Source: JAENVT01 sp963720775 (GTDB lineage Bacteria > Actinomycetota > Acidimicrobiia > Acidimicrobiales > Ilumatobacteraceae). From it: a stretch of DNA of 64,000 nt. Made by a program: the position numbers and the translations under genes. Below are positions 1 through 7,610 of the stretch, in pieces (the stretch's first letter is position 1; each line of letters opens with the position of its first letter). Below the pieces are notes generated by a model. That model had not been told where the DNA came from, searched no databases, and saw nothing but the letters and a program-made list of their open reading frames with translations. The DNA is taken from assembly GCA_963720775.1 (NCBI GenBank), contig CAVRGR010000007.1, positions 744,001-808,000 of the forward strand, given 5' to 3'.

Positions 1-55
1 GGAGCTCGTGACGGCCCATCGGATCCGGATGCCAGGCGGCGGGGGAATCGCTCAT
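1..55 (-). CDS. N-terminus of a DUF2510 domain protein (partial)
   Basis: Only the first 18 codons lie in the window. The gene starts at an ATG at 55 and runs off the left edge. The peptide reads MSDSPAAWHPDPMGRHEL. The W-x-P-D-P-x-G-R spacing is the start of the short DUF2510 motif, which is common at the N-termini of actinobacterial membrane and secreted proteins. It lies just downstream of the phosphatase-like gene in the same direction. Function of the full protein cannot be inferred. Confidence 0.55.
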   Translation of the reverse strand, partial: MSDSPAAWHPDPMGRHEL

Positions 56-99
56 GCGCGCCAGCATAGGTTGCGTGCCGCGACGCCGGGCGATGGTGT

Positions 100-609
100 C
101 TAGCGCAGTTGGTGCACCATGAGGATGACCTCGCGGGCGAACGGGTCGAGCTGACGACCGGCGATGCGCTCGGTGATGGCGATCGCCTGCGACGGGTCGT
201 CGACCAAACCGCTCCAACGGATGTAACCGCCCATGATCCCGATGAGGCGATCATCGACCGGCTCGTTGTGCACGATCACCTTGGTGCTGCCCTCGAGGAG
301 GGCACCCAATTCGACGTAGAAGCTGCGCAACCACTGCCCCAGATCTTCGACGCCGGTGAACGGGCGGTGCAGGTAGGGCAGGGCCAGTTCATCGTAGTTG
401 TGCAGGTTGTGTGGAGCGGGAATGATGCTGATGAGGCAACCGAAGCCGTTCTCACGAAGCCAGATGATCTCCTCCTGCCTGCGGACGCGCCGATGGTTGT
501 CGCCGTAACCGCCCGGACGCTCGCAGACGGCGAGCTTGTCCTTCATGATCCAGGTGAAGTTGCGGGGAGTGATGCCGAGTGCCCACTTGCCCCGGAGCCT
601 CGGTGGCAT
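100..609 (-). CDS. Dual-specificity-phosphatase-like protein lacking the catalytic Cys
   Basis: A 169-residue protein. I chose the ATG at 609 because a GGAGG lies nine bases upstream; a TTG six bases earlier is also open. The layout follows small dual-specificity phosphatases: a predicted strand-helix near residues 45-60 (IIWLRENGFGCLISI), an LPYLHRPF strand, then VIVHNEPVDDR. The usual signature is H-C-x5-R. Here the spacing is exact (H114-x-x5-R121) but the nucleophilic Cys is replaced by Asn115, so hydrolysis of phosphate esters by the standard mechanism is unlikely. It may bind phosphorylated ligands or be a pseudoenzyme. It lies downstream of tilS, where many actinobacteria carry hpt and ftsH. 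The family assignment is my inference from the motif. Confidence 0.6.
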   Translation of the reverse strand: MPPRLRGKWALGITPRNFTWIMKDKLAVCERPGGYGDNHRRVRRQEEIIWLRENGFGCLISIIPAPHNLHNYDELALPYLHRPFTGVEDLGQWLRSFYVELGALLEGSTKVIVHNEPVDDRLIGIMGGYIRWSGLVDDPSQAIAITERIAGRQLDPFAREVILMVHQLR

Positions 610-651
610 CAGCAAAAACCTCCCTCGCGTGCGAACATTCGGAATGCGAGG

Positions 652-1545
652 CTACCGGCTCGGCGTCTCCGTTGGATCGCCGAGCAGCCGTAATCGCTGC
701 CGGGATCGCTCGACGCGCCGCCCGGAACCGATGTCGCAGCCGCTCGCCGATCCGTCCGCCACGCGCAACACCCGATCGACCGTTGCCGCATCGGGCGGAT
801 GATCGGTGGCCAGCCAACGTCGCACAGCGCGCCGCGCGAGAGGAATCGGCGCGGCTGCCAACTGTTTGGCATCCGTTGGATCGATGGCGGCGGCAAGCTG
901 GTCGAGCAGGTCGGCGTCGTCGCGCAGCAGGCCGGCCTGGCGGGTGAGAACGGGCACCAGGTCGCGCTGTGCCAGCGCGTTCATCGCCGGCAGGAGCTCG
1001 TGGCGCACTCGATTGCGCAGAAAGGCGCCATCGCGATTGGACGGATCATCGACGACCGTGACCTCGAGGGCGGCGCAGAGCCCGGCGGTGGAGGATCGTC
1101 GCAGGGCCAGGATGGGTCGGCGCGGGCCTGGGCGCATCGCTGCCAGGCCGCTGCTCGATGCGCCTCTCATGAGGTTCAACAGCATCGTCTCGGCCTGGTC
1201 ATCGGCGGTGTGGCCGGTCATGACGTCGCTTGGCAGCACCTTGTAGCGGGCGTCACGGGCCCTCGCTTCCAGATTCGGACCCACGGCGATGTCGATCGTC
1301 TTCGACTGGAAGATCGCCCCGAACCGAGCCGCCGTTGCGGCCACCACCGCTGCCTCGGTGTCGGAGCCGGCGCGGAGGCGATGGTCGACGTGCACCGCCG
1401 TGACCTTGCAGCCGGCTTCGATGGCCAGGATCATCAGGGCCATCGAGTCGACTCCGCCCGACACAGCGCACACGACTTCTGTGCCCGGTGCCGGGAACGT
1501 GCATTTGGCGAGCAACTCGGGCATGGCCACTGAGGCGTCAGCCAA
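652..1545 (-). CDS. tilS: tRNA(Ile)-lysidine synthase
   Basis: TilS uses ATP and lysine to modify C34 of the AUA-reading tRNA-Ile into lysidine, which is essential for decoding AUA. The PP-loop motif VCAVSGGVDSMALM near residues 25-38 is the ATP pyrophosphatase signature SGGxDS. HVDHRLR and MTGHTADDQAETMLLNLMRG are further hallmarks. At about 297 residues it resembles the short actinobacterial form. The start is uncertain: a TTG at 1545 has a GGGGG seven bases upstream and overlaps the upstream stop by 8 bases, while GTG 1530 and ATG 1524 lack a visible ribosome site. It is probably co-transcribed with the DUF2342 metalloprotease upstream, an order also seen in mycobacteria. Confidence 0.93.
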   Translation of the reverse strand: MADASVAMPELLAKCTFPAPGTEVVCAVSGGVDSMALMILAIEAGCKVTAVHVDHRLRAGSDTEAAVVAATAARFGAIFQSKTIDIAVGPNLEARARDARYKVLPSDVMTGHTADDQAETMLLNLMRGASSSGLAAMRPGPRRPILALRRSSTAGLCAALEVTVVDDPSNRDGAFLRNRVRHELLPAMNALAQRDLVPVLTRQAGLLRDDADLLDQLAAAIDPTDAKQLAAAPIPLARRAVRRWLATDHPPDAATVDRVLRVADGSASGCDIGSGRRVERSRQRLRLLGDPTETPSR

Positions 1546-2590
1546 CGAGCGCCCCCATGCGGTCGAGCCATTGCTGTGGATTGCGGATCTCCTCCAACGA
1601 GGGCAGGTTCTCCGGCGCCTTCCAGCAGATGTCGACGGCGCGGGGTCCGCCTCTGACTTCGATCGCGGCGATGAACCTCTCGCCGGCCGCGTACTGGTTG
1701 AGCTTGCCCTCGATGCCCGTGAGTCGCAGCGTCAGCCGCGTGAGCGGGTTCGAACGGCGTCGCCTGGCTTGAAGCACGGCTGCGAACCGGGCCGCGGATG
1801 GAACGAGGTCGCCGGCGGCTCGGCTCATGGTGACGTCGCCGTGGCCCTCGAGGAGCGACATCAGGCCGGCGATCTGTTGAATGACCTCGCGCTGTTCGGG
1901 GGAGGCGATCAACCCGAAGATGCCGCTGTCGCGGACGCGTTGGCGCGCCTCGTCACGGTTGCTGAACGCCTCGCGAACGGCCTCGGCGAGCTTCTTGGGG
2001 TCGGGGTTGGCAAGGCGGATGCTGACGTTGACCAGGTTGGAGAAGTGCTCACGCATCCATGGAACACCGGTGAACTGCGCCCGGTGGGTGAGCTCGTGGA
2101 GAAGCACCCACGTGCGGAACTCCTCTGGGTCGAAGCCGAATCGGCGTTCGATCGTCGCCAGGTTCGGGCCCACCATGTACACCGCGTCGTCGACGTCGTC
2201 GCGTCCGAGCAGGAGGTCGTACTGGCCGAGCACCCGGCCACTCATCCAGCCGAGCAGGGCACCGAGCTCGGCGCCCACCAGCTGACGTCCGGCGCCGGCC
2301 AGCACGGCGTTGGTCGGCATCTTCGCCGACCATTCGTCCAACAACGGTGTGAGGAGATGTTGGAACGAAGAGATGTTGGCCTGGATCCAGCCCGGGCGGT
2401 CGATCAGGTCGACCATCGCCGGCCCGGCGAGCGAGCGCAGGCCGGTGGTGGCCTCGATCTGGTCCTCCAGACGAGGGACCATTGCCGACAGGTCGACATC
2501 ACCAACGTCGGGTGAGGGGTGGCGCGCCGCGAAACGGGTCGCGACCTGTTCAGCTCGTCGCCAATCGATCGGCGACTGTGCCGTTGTCAC
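1538..2590 (-). CDS. Zinc-dependent metalloprotease-like protein, DUF2342/F420-associated family
   Basis: A 350-residue protein read from a GTG at 2590; residues upstream of this in the same frame look non-coding. IDWRRAEQVATRFA opens the family's conserved N-terminus. The zinc motif is HELTHRAQF (HExxH), followed by GVPWMREHF, as in the DUF2342 family sometimes called coenzyme F420 biosynthesis-associated protein. A LLEGHGDVTMSRA stretch later on is the expected third-ligand region. Mycobacterial Rv3626c is the same family and also sits next to tilS. No signal peptide is seen, so a cytoplasmic location is likely. The substrate is unknown. Confidence 0.85.
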   Translation of the reverse strand: MTTAQSPIDWRRAEQVATRFAARHPSPDVGDVDLSAMVPRLEDQIEATTGLRSLAGPAMVDLIDRPGWIQANISSFQHLLTPLLDEWSAKMPTNAVLAGAGRQLVGAELGALLGWMSGRVLGQYDLLLGRDDVDDAVYMVGPNLATIERRFGFDPEEFRTWVLLHELTHRAQFTGVPWMREHFSNLVNVSIRLANPDPKKLAEAVREAFSNRDEARQRVRDSGIFGLIASPEQREVIQQIAGLMSLLEGHGDVTMSRAAGDLVPSAARFAAVLQARRRRSNPLTRLTLRLTGIEGKLNQYAAGERFIAAIEVRGGPRAVDICWKAPENLPSLEEIRNPQQWLDRMGALVG

Positions 2591-2601
2591 GACCCGACCG
2601 G

Positions 2602-2742
2602 TTACTCTTCCCGGTTCCGCTTCGGCGGGTGCTGCATGGCGGTGACCTTCTTCAGATAGCTGCTGATCAGGCCGACTACGGCCAGGATCGACACGGCGAG
2701 CAGGATGACCCCGAGCCAGTAATGAAAGATCACCGCTGTCAT
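2602..2742 (-). CDS. Small single-span membrane protein (46 aa)
   Basis: An ATG at 2742 opens 46 codons ending in TAA at 2602-2604, twelve bases before the metalloprotease start. Residues 3-30 form one hydrophobic helix (VIFHYWLGVILLAVSILAVV), followed by a short basic tail containing KK and KRNREE. The position inside a tight same-strand operon, the clear helix and the positive cytosolic end support a real product. No family was recognised. Confidence 0.5.
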   Translation of the reverse strand: MTAVIFHYWLGVILLAVSILAVVGLISSYLKKVTAMQHPPKRNREE

Positions 2743-2831
2743 GCCGGTCAGCGTAGCCAGCACCCGTCTTCTCCCGGAACTTTCCCGGTCCCGCCATGCT
2801 CAGCGACGTGCGAGCGACAAAGCTCGGCGGG

Positions 2832-3083
2832 TCAGCCGATCCGGCCGTCGCCGTCGAAGTCTTGGTTGAAGCACTGCTCGATCCGCAACAGCAGGCCGGC
2901 GGGGATCTCGTCGTTGCGGCACTTGGCGGCGATCACGGTGCGCAGTTCAGCATGGAAGTCGAATGCCTGGAGGCAGTCGGGGCAACCCTGAAGGTGCGAG
3001 TGAATTGCGTTGAGACTGTCCTCGGACAGTTCCCCATCGAGAAACACTTCGAGCTCTCGGATGGTCTCGTTGCAATCAGCCAT
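2832..3083 (-). CDS. rsrA: Zinc-binding anti-sigma factor, RsrA/RshA type
   Basis: An 83-residue protein with the zinc-associated anti-sigma signature H-x3-C-x2-C (HLQGCPDC, residues about 30-37) and a further Cys in AAKC. In Streptomyces RsrA and mycobacterial RshA these ligands hold zinc. Disulfide formation under thiol oxidation releases the partner sigma factor. Its ATG overlaps the last 8 bases of the sigma gene, so the pair is translationally coupled. A short N-terminal ETIRELEVFLDGELSED segment matches the family. The role as a redox sensor is inferred from the family. Confidence 0.88.
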   Translation of the reverse strand: MADCNETIRELEVFLDGELSEDSLNAIHSHLQGCPDCLQAFDFHAELRTVIAAKCRNDEIPAGLLLRIEQCFNQDFDGDGRIG

Positions 3084-3669
3084 TGGTCGGTTCTTTCATC
3101 GCGTCGTCGTCGCCGGCAACGATGAGACCGCGCTGCTCAGCAAAGTCGTACAACTTCTTGTGCATCGCTTTTCTTCCCCGATGCAGTCGTGACATCACTG
3201 TACCGATCGGAACGTCGGTCATTTCGGCGATCTCTTTGTAGGAGAAGCCTTCGACATCGGCGAGCAGTACTGGTATCCGAAACGCCTCCGGCAGTTCTTC
3301 GAGTGCAGTCTTGACCTCGTCGTCGGTGAACAGCTCCATCAACGTGTCCTCAGCACTGTTGCTCAACGTGCCGAGGTTGCCGAGCCGGCGGTACAGGTAG
3401 AGGTCCTCGACGTCGGCGAGGTCGGTTTCGATCGGGCGTCGCTGTTTGGCACGGTACGTGTTGATGTACTGATTGGTCATGATTCGGAACAACCACGCCC
3501 GCAGGTTGGTGCCCTCCTCGAACCCCGCAAAGCTGCGGTAGGCGCGCAGATACGTTTCCTGCACGAGGTCTTCGGCATCGGACGCGCTGCGGGTCATCCT
3601 CAAGGCGGCGCTGTAGAGCTGTGGCGCGAACTGCATCGCCTGCTCGGTGAACTCAGCCCGATCTGCCAC
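3076..3669 (-). CDS. sigR: ECF sigma factor, SigR/SigH type
   Basis: A 197-residue ECF sigma factor. Region 2 (FAPQLYSAALRMTRSASDAEDLVQETYLRAYRSF, shown in part: DAEDLVQETYLRAY) recognises the -10 element. Region 4 (FSYKEIAEMTDVPIGTVMSR) is the -35-binding helix-turn-helix. The sequence resembles SigR of Streptomyces and SigH of Mycobacterium, which control the thiol-oxidative stress regulon. Start is GTG 3669; an ATG 33 bases inside is possible. The overlap with rsrA and the downstream metalloprotease-tilS genes suggest a single minus-strand operon. Confidence 0.9.
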   Translation of the reverse strand: MADRAEFTEQAMQFAPQLYSAALRMTRSASDAEDLVQETYLRAYRSFAGFEEGTNLRAWLFRIMTNQYINTYRAKQRRPIETDLADVEDLYLYRRLGNLGTLSNSAEDTLMELFTDDEVKTALEELPEAFRIPVLLADVEGFSYKEIAEMTDVPIGTVMSRLHRGRKAMHKKLYDFAEQRGLIVAGDDDAMKEPTNG

Positions 3670-3695
3670 GTGGCGACCCTAATGGCCGATGCCGG

Positions 3696-4205
3696 TCAAC
3701 CGGCAACGGCCGCGGCCCGAGCAGCGAGACGGTCGACGAACTCGTCGATCGCCGCCACGAACCGCTCGAGAACATCCGCCACGATCGGGCGCTCCTCGGG
3801 GGTGAAGGCTCCGAGCATGTGGGCCATGAGCTCACCGCGTCGAGCGTGGACCGCGGCGTGGCACGATCGACCGGCTTCGGTGATCTCGACCATCACGACT
3901 CGTCCGTCGTCGTCGTTCGGACAGCGGATGGCCAAGCCGGAGCCGACCAGGCGTTGCACGGCGCGGGTTGCGGTGGACGGATCGATGCGAAGCGCGTCGG
4001 CGAGGTCGCTCATCCGCCAAGAAGGCTGGCGGGCGAGCAGATCGAGTGAGTCCATCTGGCCCTGCTCGAGCGCGTCGTCGCCACTGCCCAGCAAGTAGTC
4101 GCGGAGCGCGCCTCCGGCACCGCGCCGGATCTGAACCCATGACGCACCGATTCGCACCGCGAGGTCATACATATCTCGTTGGCGGAGATCGACGGACGGC
4201 TCCAT
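3696..4205 (-). CDS. MarR family transcriptional regulator
   Basis: A 169-residue winged helix-turn-helix protein starting at ATG 4205. The core WRMSDLADALRIDPSTATRAVQRLVGSGLA is the DNA-reading helix-turn-helix, followed by RCPNDDDGRVVMVEITEAG, the beta wing with the conserved D-x-R. N- and C-terminal helices would form the dimer interface. It lies 27 bases upstream of sigR on the same strand. Its first 65 codons are overlapped in another frame by the upstream lipoprotein reading frame. The ligand and targets are unknown. Confidence 0.85.
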   Translation of the reverse strand: MEPSVDLRQRDMYDLAVRIGASWVQIRRGAGGALRDYLLGSGDDALEQGQMDSLDLLARQPSWRMSDLADALRIDPSTATRAVQRLVGSGLAIRCPNDDDGRVVMVEITEAGRSCHAAVHARRGELMAHMLGAFTPEERPIVADVLERFVAAIDEFVDRLAARAAAVAG

Positions 4206-5035
4206 GGGGAGTCAAGGGTACAAGCCTCGGCAAGCCCCATCCGGAGTTGGACGTGCAGGACGAGACACCTGCCGGTGGCCGATGTGGATACGAGTGGCAA
4301 CGTCGTGGCGACGGGCACGCTGCCGCCTCCGCCGAGGATGGCAGCGAAGATCGCCGCGGACAGCGAGTCGCTCGGAGGACCGCCGAAGAAGATCAGGTGA
4401 GCAACGGTGTTGGCCCGAGCTACGACGAAGGTGTCGACCTCGACCCCGCCGACGGAGTGCCGGAACTGTGCAACCTTGGCGCCCGACTTGTCGGCGATCG
4501 GAGCGCTATCGGCGAGCGACCAGGTCTGCTTCGCTGAACCCTCGCCGATGTCGTACTCACAGGGCGCCGTTCCCTCGGCGAGCTTGTCGAAGGCCTCGGA
4601 TGCCTCGGCGGAGGAGCTGAACGCGACGTGCTGATAAGTGAGGTTGACCGACCCGCTCGCCCATGATTCGTAGGAGTGAGAAGGGGTGGCGATGCCGGCG
4701 GCGCATGCTCCTTGCAGCGTTAGGACACCTGGAATCTCGATGTTCGATTTCCACTCGTTGCCATCCTGGGCGGGGAGCTGGTTGATCGTGAGCTGAACCA
4801 AGTCGCCGGCCACGACCTGCTCGTCGGTCGGAGAGATCGAAGACGACGCCGGGGTCGGAGGTTCAGTGGTCGTTCCTGCTCCGGCTGTCGTCGTCTCCTG
4901 CGTCGACTCGGTGACCTCGGAGGTCGCAGCTCGTTCCGTTGTGGCCGACGACCCGGACGACCCTCCGCACGCCGACATCGCGACGGCTGCCACCAACGCG
5001 ACGCAGAGCGCCGCCAAGCCCGTTCTCTTGCCCAC
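4010..5035 (-). CDS. Lipoprotein with a sensor-like extracellular domain; 3' end runs into the MarR gene
   Basis: A GTG at 5035 is preceded six bases upstream by AGGAGG. The signal peptide ends in a lipobox (VAAVAMSACGG), then a Ser/Thr-rich linker (TTTAGAGTTTEPPTPAS) and a globular part with paired Cys (QGACAAGIATPSH, TAPCEYDIGEG). The WASGSVNLTYQHVAFSSSAEA and VVARANTVAHLIFF strands resemble the PknH-type extracellular sensor fold. The reading frame stays open for about 100 further codons after the fold should end and overlaps the MarR gene by 196 bases in another frame. The native stop may have been lost by a frameshift. Family placement is tentative. Confidence 0.65.
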   Translation of the reverse strand: MGKRTGLAALCVALVAAVAMSACGGSSGSSATTERAATSEVTESTQETTTAGAGTTTEPPTPASSSISPTDEQVVAGDLVQLTINQLPAQDGNEWKSNIEIPGVLTLQGACAAGIATPSHSYESWASGSVNLTYQHVAFSSSAEASEAFDKLAEGTAPCEYDIGEGSAKQTWSLADSAPIADKSGAKVAQFRHSVGGVEVDTFVVARANTVAHLIFFGGPPSDSLSAAIFAAILGGGGSVPVATTLPLVSTSATGRCLVLHVQLRMGLAEACTLDSPWSRPSISANEICMTSRCESVRHGFRSGAVPEARSATTCWAVATTRSSRARWTHSICSPASLLGG

Positions 5036-5320
5036 TCGCCCTCCTGGTTGCCCCCACCAGTTCTCCACGAGCTGGTGACCAGACCGATTCCGAGTTCCAC
5101 AATACTCAACGGCGCGAAGCCCCGTTGATGGGCGAGATTCCGGAAGCATGGTCTCGGTCTTCTCGCCCATGCAGCACGATTGATGGTGATTGAGCGCGAG
5201 TTCGGCAATCCCCTGCGCAATTTCGCGCCCAAGAAGACCGAGTTGGAGCAGCGCCATGGGCGCATGTGAGCGCCCTGTGGCCGGCGGTTCGAGGTGCTTG
5301 TTAGGGCCGTGGTCGTGCGT

Positions 5321-6031
5321 TCACACGGTCCGGGGATCGAGCCGCCCGTCAAGAACAGAACGGGTTGTCGGGATCAAGACGTGACGATCTTGTCGACGTT
5401 CGCCGACGGACGTGATCGCTTGACGCACTGCCGACGAATCGTCGCTCTCGATCCCACCGATCCACACGATCGCGCGGTCGGTTCGTACGGGGAGTCGGGG
5501 GAAGGTGTTGGGTGCATCTTCGGTTGCGTAGACCCCAAGGGTGCGGCAGCCAGATTGATGCAGGGCCGGGATCACGTCGGACTTGAACTTCCCGATGGCT
5601 TCGTCGTCGACGTGCTCGACGTGTTCGACGACGACAACGACGAGGCCGCTTGGCTCTCGCACGTCGCGCCGATTCGGTCGGTGTGCCGGAAGTGCGTCGT
5701 CGTCGGTGACCGCGCGGAGCAGCATGACATCGTCGGAGTCGATCATCGTGGCGTTGGCGACGTCTCGGTGCTTGGCCCAAACCGGGCCGTCGTAGAACGC
5801 GGTGAGCGACCCATGTCTGGCGACCATGTCCGGGAAGCCCCGGAACCACACGAAGCAGTCGGGTCGCTGCGGGTCGCGAAACTGTCCGAGTACATCCATT
5901 CCGACCGCTTCTTGAGCTTCGACGAACGCACGATCGAACACATCGATCAAGGTGTCGCGTTGGGCTGGGTGGAGCAGGTACTGACGGAGCTCGATCAGGT
6001 TGGTGGTGGTGGTGTGCCGAGTGGTGGTCAT
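5321..6031 (-). CDS. NIPSNAP-type dimeric alpha/beta barrel protein
   Basis: A 236-residue protein from ATG 6031, with AAGGA ten bases upstream. It opens with a strand typical of NIPSNAP proteins (NLIELRQYLLHPAQRDTLIDVF) and continues with QFRDPQRPDCFVWFRGF, the paired signature of the ferredoxin-like NIPSNAP/ABM fold. A second weaker half (HTFPRLPVRTDRAIVWIGG region) suggests two copies of the fold. Such proteins are usually small-molecule-binding or cofactor-free oxygenase-like proteins; the substrate is unknown. A MarR gene lies just upstream in the same direction and may regulate it. Confidence 0.75.
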   Translation of the reverse strand: MTTTRHTTTTNLIELRQYLLHPAQRDTLIDVFDRAFVEAQEAVGMDVLGQFRDPQRPDCFVWFRGFPDMVARHGSLTAFYDGPVWAKHRDVANATMIDSDDVMLLRAVTDDDALPAHRPNRRDVREPSGLVVVVVEHVEHVDDEAIGKFKSDVIPALHQSGCRTLGVYATEDAPNTFPRLPVRTDRAIVWIGGIESDDSSAVRQAITSVGERRQDRHVLIPTTRSVLDGRLDPRTV

Positions 6032-6047
6032 CAGGTCCTTACATGTA

Positions 6048-6059
6048 GATACCCGTATC
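6048..6059. promoter_or_regulatory. Inverted repeat upstream of the NIPSNAP gene
   Basis: GATAC-CC-GTATC lies 17-28 bases upstream of the NIPSNAP start codon, in the 67-base gap below the MarR gene. A MarR dimer would suit such a site. Evidence is symmetry and position only. Confidence 0.3.
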
Positions 6060-6098
6060 AGTGTTGACGGGATCGATGGGCGTGAAAAGAGGGCTCCG

Positions 6099-6542
6099 TC
6101 ACGCGTCTTCGAGTGCGGCAACAACGGCGCGGGTGATTCCGAGGACATCGTCAGCGAGCGCCTGGCCAAGGGCTTCGCGGATCTGCTGTTGCGCACGTCG
6201 CCATGCAGGGCCGGCCGAGCGGAGCCGTGCTCGACCGACCTTGGTGAGCGCGACCGTGCGGGCGCGGCGGTCCTTCGGGTCGATTCCAACGCTGAGCAGT
6301 CCATCGCGCTCCAAGACAGCAATGTCTCGGGCGATGACAGACCGTTCGCTCGAGAGCTCAGCCGCAAGTTCGCTGATCGACAACGCGTTTTGGCGCCTCA
6401 CCTGGGCAAGGATCGCGACTTGTGTGATCCGCAGTCCACTTTGTCGAAGCTCTGCGTCATAGCGCCGGGTGGCAAGCCGTGAAGCGGCACGGAGGTTGCC
6501 CGCGAGACACCCGACGAAATCCCTGCTTTCCACTGGGTCCAC
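6099..6542 (-). CDS. MarR family transcriptional regulator
   Basis: A 147-residue MarR protein. The helix-turn-helix is LSISELAAELSSERSVIARDIAVLERDGL and the wing is DPKDRRARTVALTKVG, with the conserved D-x-R. Starts GTG 6542 and GTG 6548 are both possible and neither has a clear ribosome site. The upstream sequence AAGTATATACACGTACTT is partly symmetric and could be an operator. It probably regulates itself and the NIPSNAP gene 67 bases downstream. Confidence 0.85.
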   Translation of the reverse strand: MDPVESRDFVGCLAGNLRAASRLATRRYDAELRQSGLRITQVAILAQVRRQNALSISELAAELSSERSVIARDIAVLERDGLLSVGIDPKDRRARTVALTKVGRARLRSAGPAWRRAQQQIREALGQALADDVLGITRAVVAALEDA

Positions 6543-6649
6543 AAACACAAGTATATACACGTACTTCGAGGTCGCGGGCAGTGCTTGTTCTTGATGCCCG
6601 CGAAGCACCACCGTCCGCGTGTCGGCTTGAGTCTCGGGAGCGATATCGC

Positions 6650-6775
6650 TCAGGCAGCGGCGGCACCCTCAGCGACGTGCCAGTAAGCGTGGCCGAGGCG
6701 GCCATTGACCTTGTTGGCGGTGTGGTCACCGTACTCGTAGGTGGTGCCGTCGCGGTCGGAGATGATGACACTCAT
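6650..6775 (-). CDS. Small conserved-looking protein (41 aa), coupled to the upstream gene
   Basis: An ATG at 6775 overlaps the stop of the preceding gene as ATGA, and TGA follows at 6650-6652. The peptide, beginning MSVIISDRDGTTYEYGDHTA, contains a GRLGHAYWHVAEG segment and ends in an alanine run. The ATGA coupling and non-repetitive composition support translation. No family was recognised. It is the last gene of a minus-strand operon that begins with a lipoprotein at 8032. Confidence 0.45.
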   Translation of the reverse strand: MSVIISDRDGTTYEYGDHTANKVNGRLGHAYWHVAEGAAAA

Positions 6776-7383
6776 GGCATGGCCGCCCTGGCCATCGCTG
6801 TCAGCGTGTCCACCTCGCCGTTGGCCGCGGCGAGCAGTTCGGCGGCGGTATCGAAGTCACCTGCCGCGCAGGCGTGGAATCCGTTTTGGTAGTAGTTGAG
6901 CATCATCGTCCACTCCCGCGGCGCATCGGCATCGAGCGATGTGGGTTCGCTCTTGGCATTGAAGGCGTACAGCGACGCGTCGGCGCACAATATGCTCATC
7001 GCCGTTGGGGAGGTGACGTCGGCCATCGAGGTCGTGCGGCTGCTGAACCCGTTGGTGATCTCGATCATGTTGTCGCTGTTGTTGATCACCCAGCGCAGGA
7101 GGCTGGCGTTCGGATCGACGGTCGGGATGGTGGAGCGGGGCGGCGTCGTGACGGTGCTGGGCAGCGATGCTGCTGAGGTGGGCGGAGTCGCTGTGGTCCC
7201 GCGTGTGGCGAGCACTGTGGTCGTGGCGCCGAGGCCGAGGACCGCGAGCGCCAGGGCGCCGATGAGCAGCCCGCGGCTCTTGCGTGGCGCGGGTGGAGGT
7301 GGAATGGTCGGCGGGGCGAACCCCAGCGTTATCGCGGCGTTCGGGTTGATGGGTTCGGTGATGGTGTACATGGCTTGGCTCAC
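6772..7383 (-). CDS. Single-span membrane-anchored protein of unknown function
   Basis: A 203-residue protein from GTG 7383 (an ATG lies 12 bases further in). A Pro-rich N-terminus (FAPPTIPPPPAP) precedes one hydrophobic segment (GLLIGALALAVLGLGATTTV), then a Thr/Pro linker and a folded outer part, LLRWVINNSDNMIEITNGF through YNQNGFHACAAGDFDTAAELL-like helices. The cytosolic Pro-rich tail with one TM and an outer domain is frequent in actinobacterial DUF proteins. It is translationally coupled to the 41-residue peptide downstream. No function can be assigned. Confidence 0.65.
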   Translation of the reverse strand: MSQAMYTITEPINPNAAITLGFAPPTIPPPPAPRKSRGLLIGALALAVLGLGATTTVLATRGTTATPPTSAASLPSTVTTPPRSTIPTVDPNASLLRWVINNSDNMIEITNGFSSRTTSMADVTSPTAMSILCADASLYAFNAKSEPTSLDADAPREWTMMLNYYQNGFHACAAGDFDTAAELLAAANGEVDTLTAMARAAMP

Positions 7384-7401
7384 TTCTTTGGGGTTGTTCG
7401 T

Positions 7402-7610
7402 TCAGGAGACGTCGACGGTGCGCATGATGAACCTCAGTACCGCGTCGTGGAAGGGCTGGCTGGGGGCCTCGTTGACGAAGGCGTGCACTCGTCGGAGGGA
7501 CACCGGAGCGAAGCATCGCCCGGCTTGTCTGGCCGATCCGGTTGAACACGTTGCCGTCCTGGCCTGTGAGGCGGACGTCTACGTACGGGTAGGTGGAGCG
7601 ACTTGATCAT
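7402..7610 (-). pseudogene. Frameshifted small DUF protein gene
   Basis: Three reading frames together spell one small protein. ATG 7610 overlaps the upstream lipoprotein stop as ATGA, the usual coupling. One base shift later the frame reads YPYVDVRLTGQDGNVFNRIG and continues QTSRAMLRSGVP. A second shift gives RRVHAFVNEAPSQPFHDAVL and ends FIMRTVDVS before TGA 7402. The joined text resembles a short actinobacterial family that starts with VRLTGxDGNVF and ends with MRWVxV. Two +1 shifts make it a likely pseudogene. Confidence 0.6.

Noticed and set aside
109..693. Plus-strand 194-codon frame opposite the phosphatase-like gene.
   Set aside because: Composition is that of a shadow: no domain, and the minus-strand frame has a ribosome site and the phosphatase-like motif.
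1289..2515. A 408-codon plus-strand frame across tilS and the metalloprotease.
   Set aside because: It is rich in low-complexity Arg/Glu/Val codons typical of the opposite strand of GC-rich genes and shows no motif.
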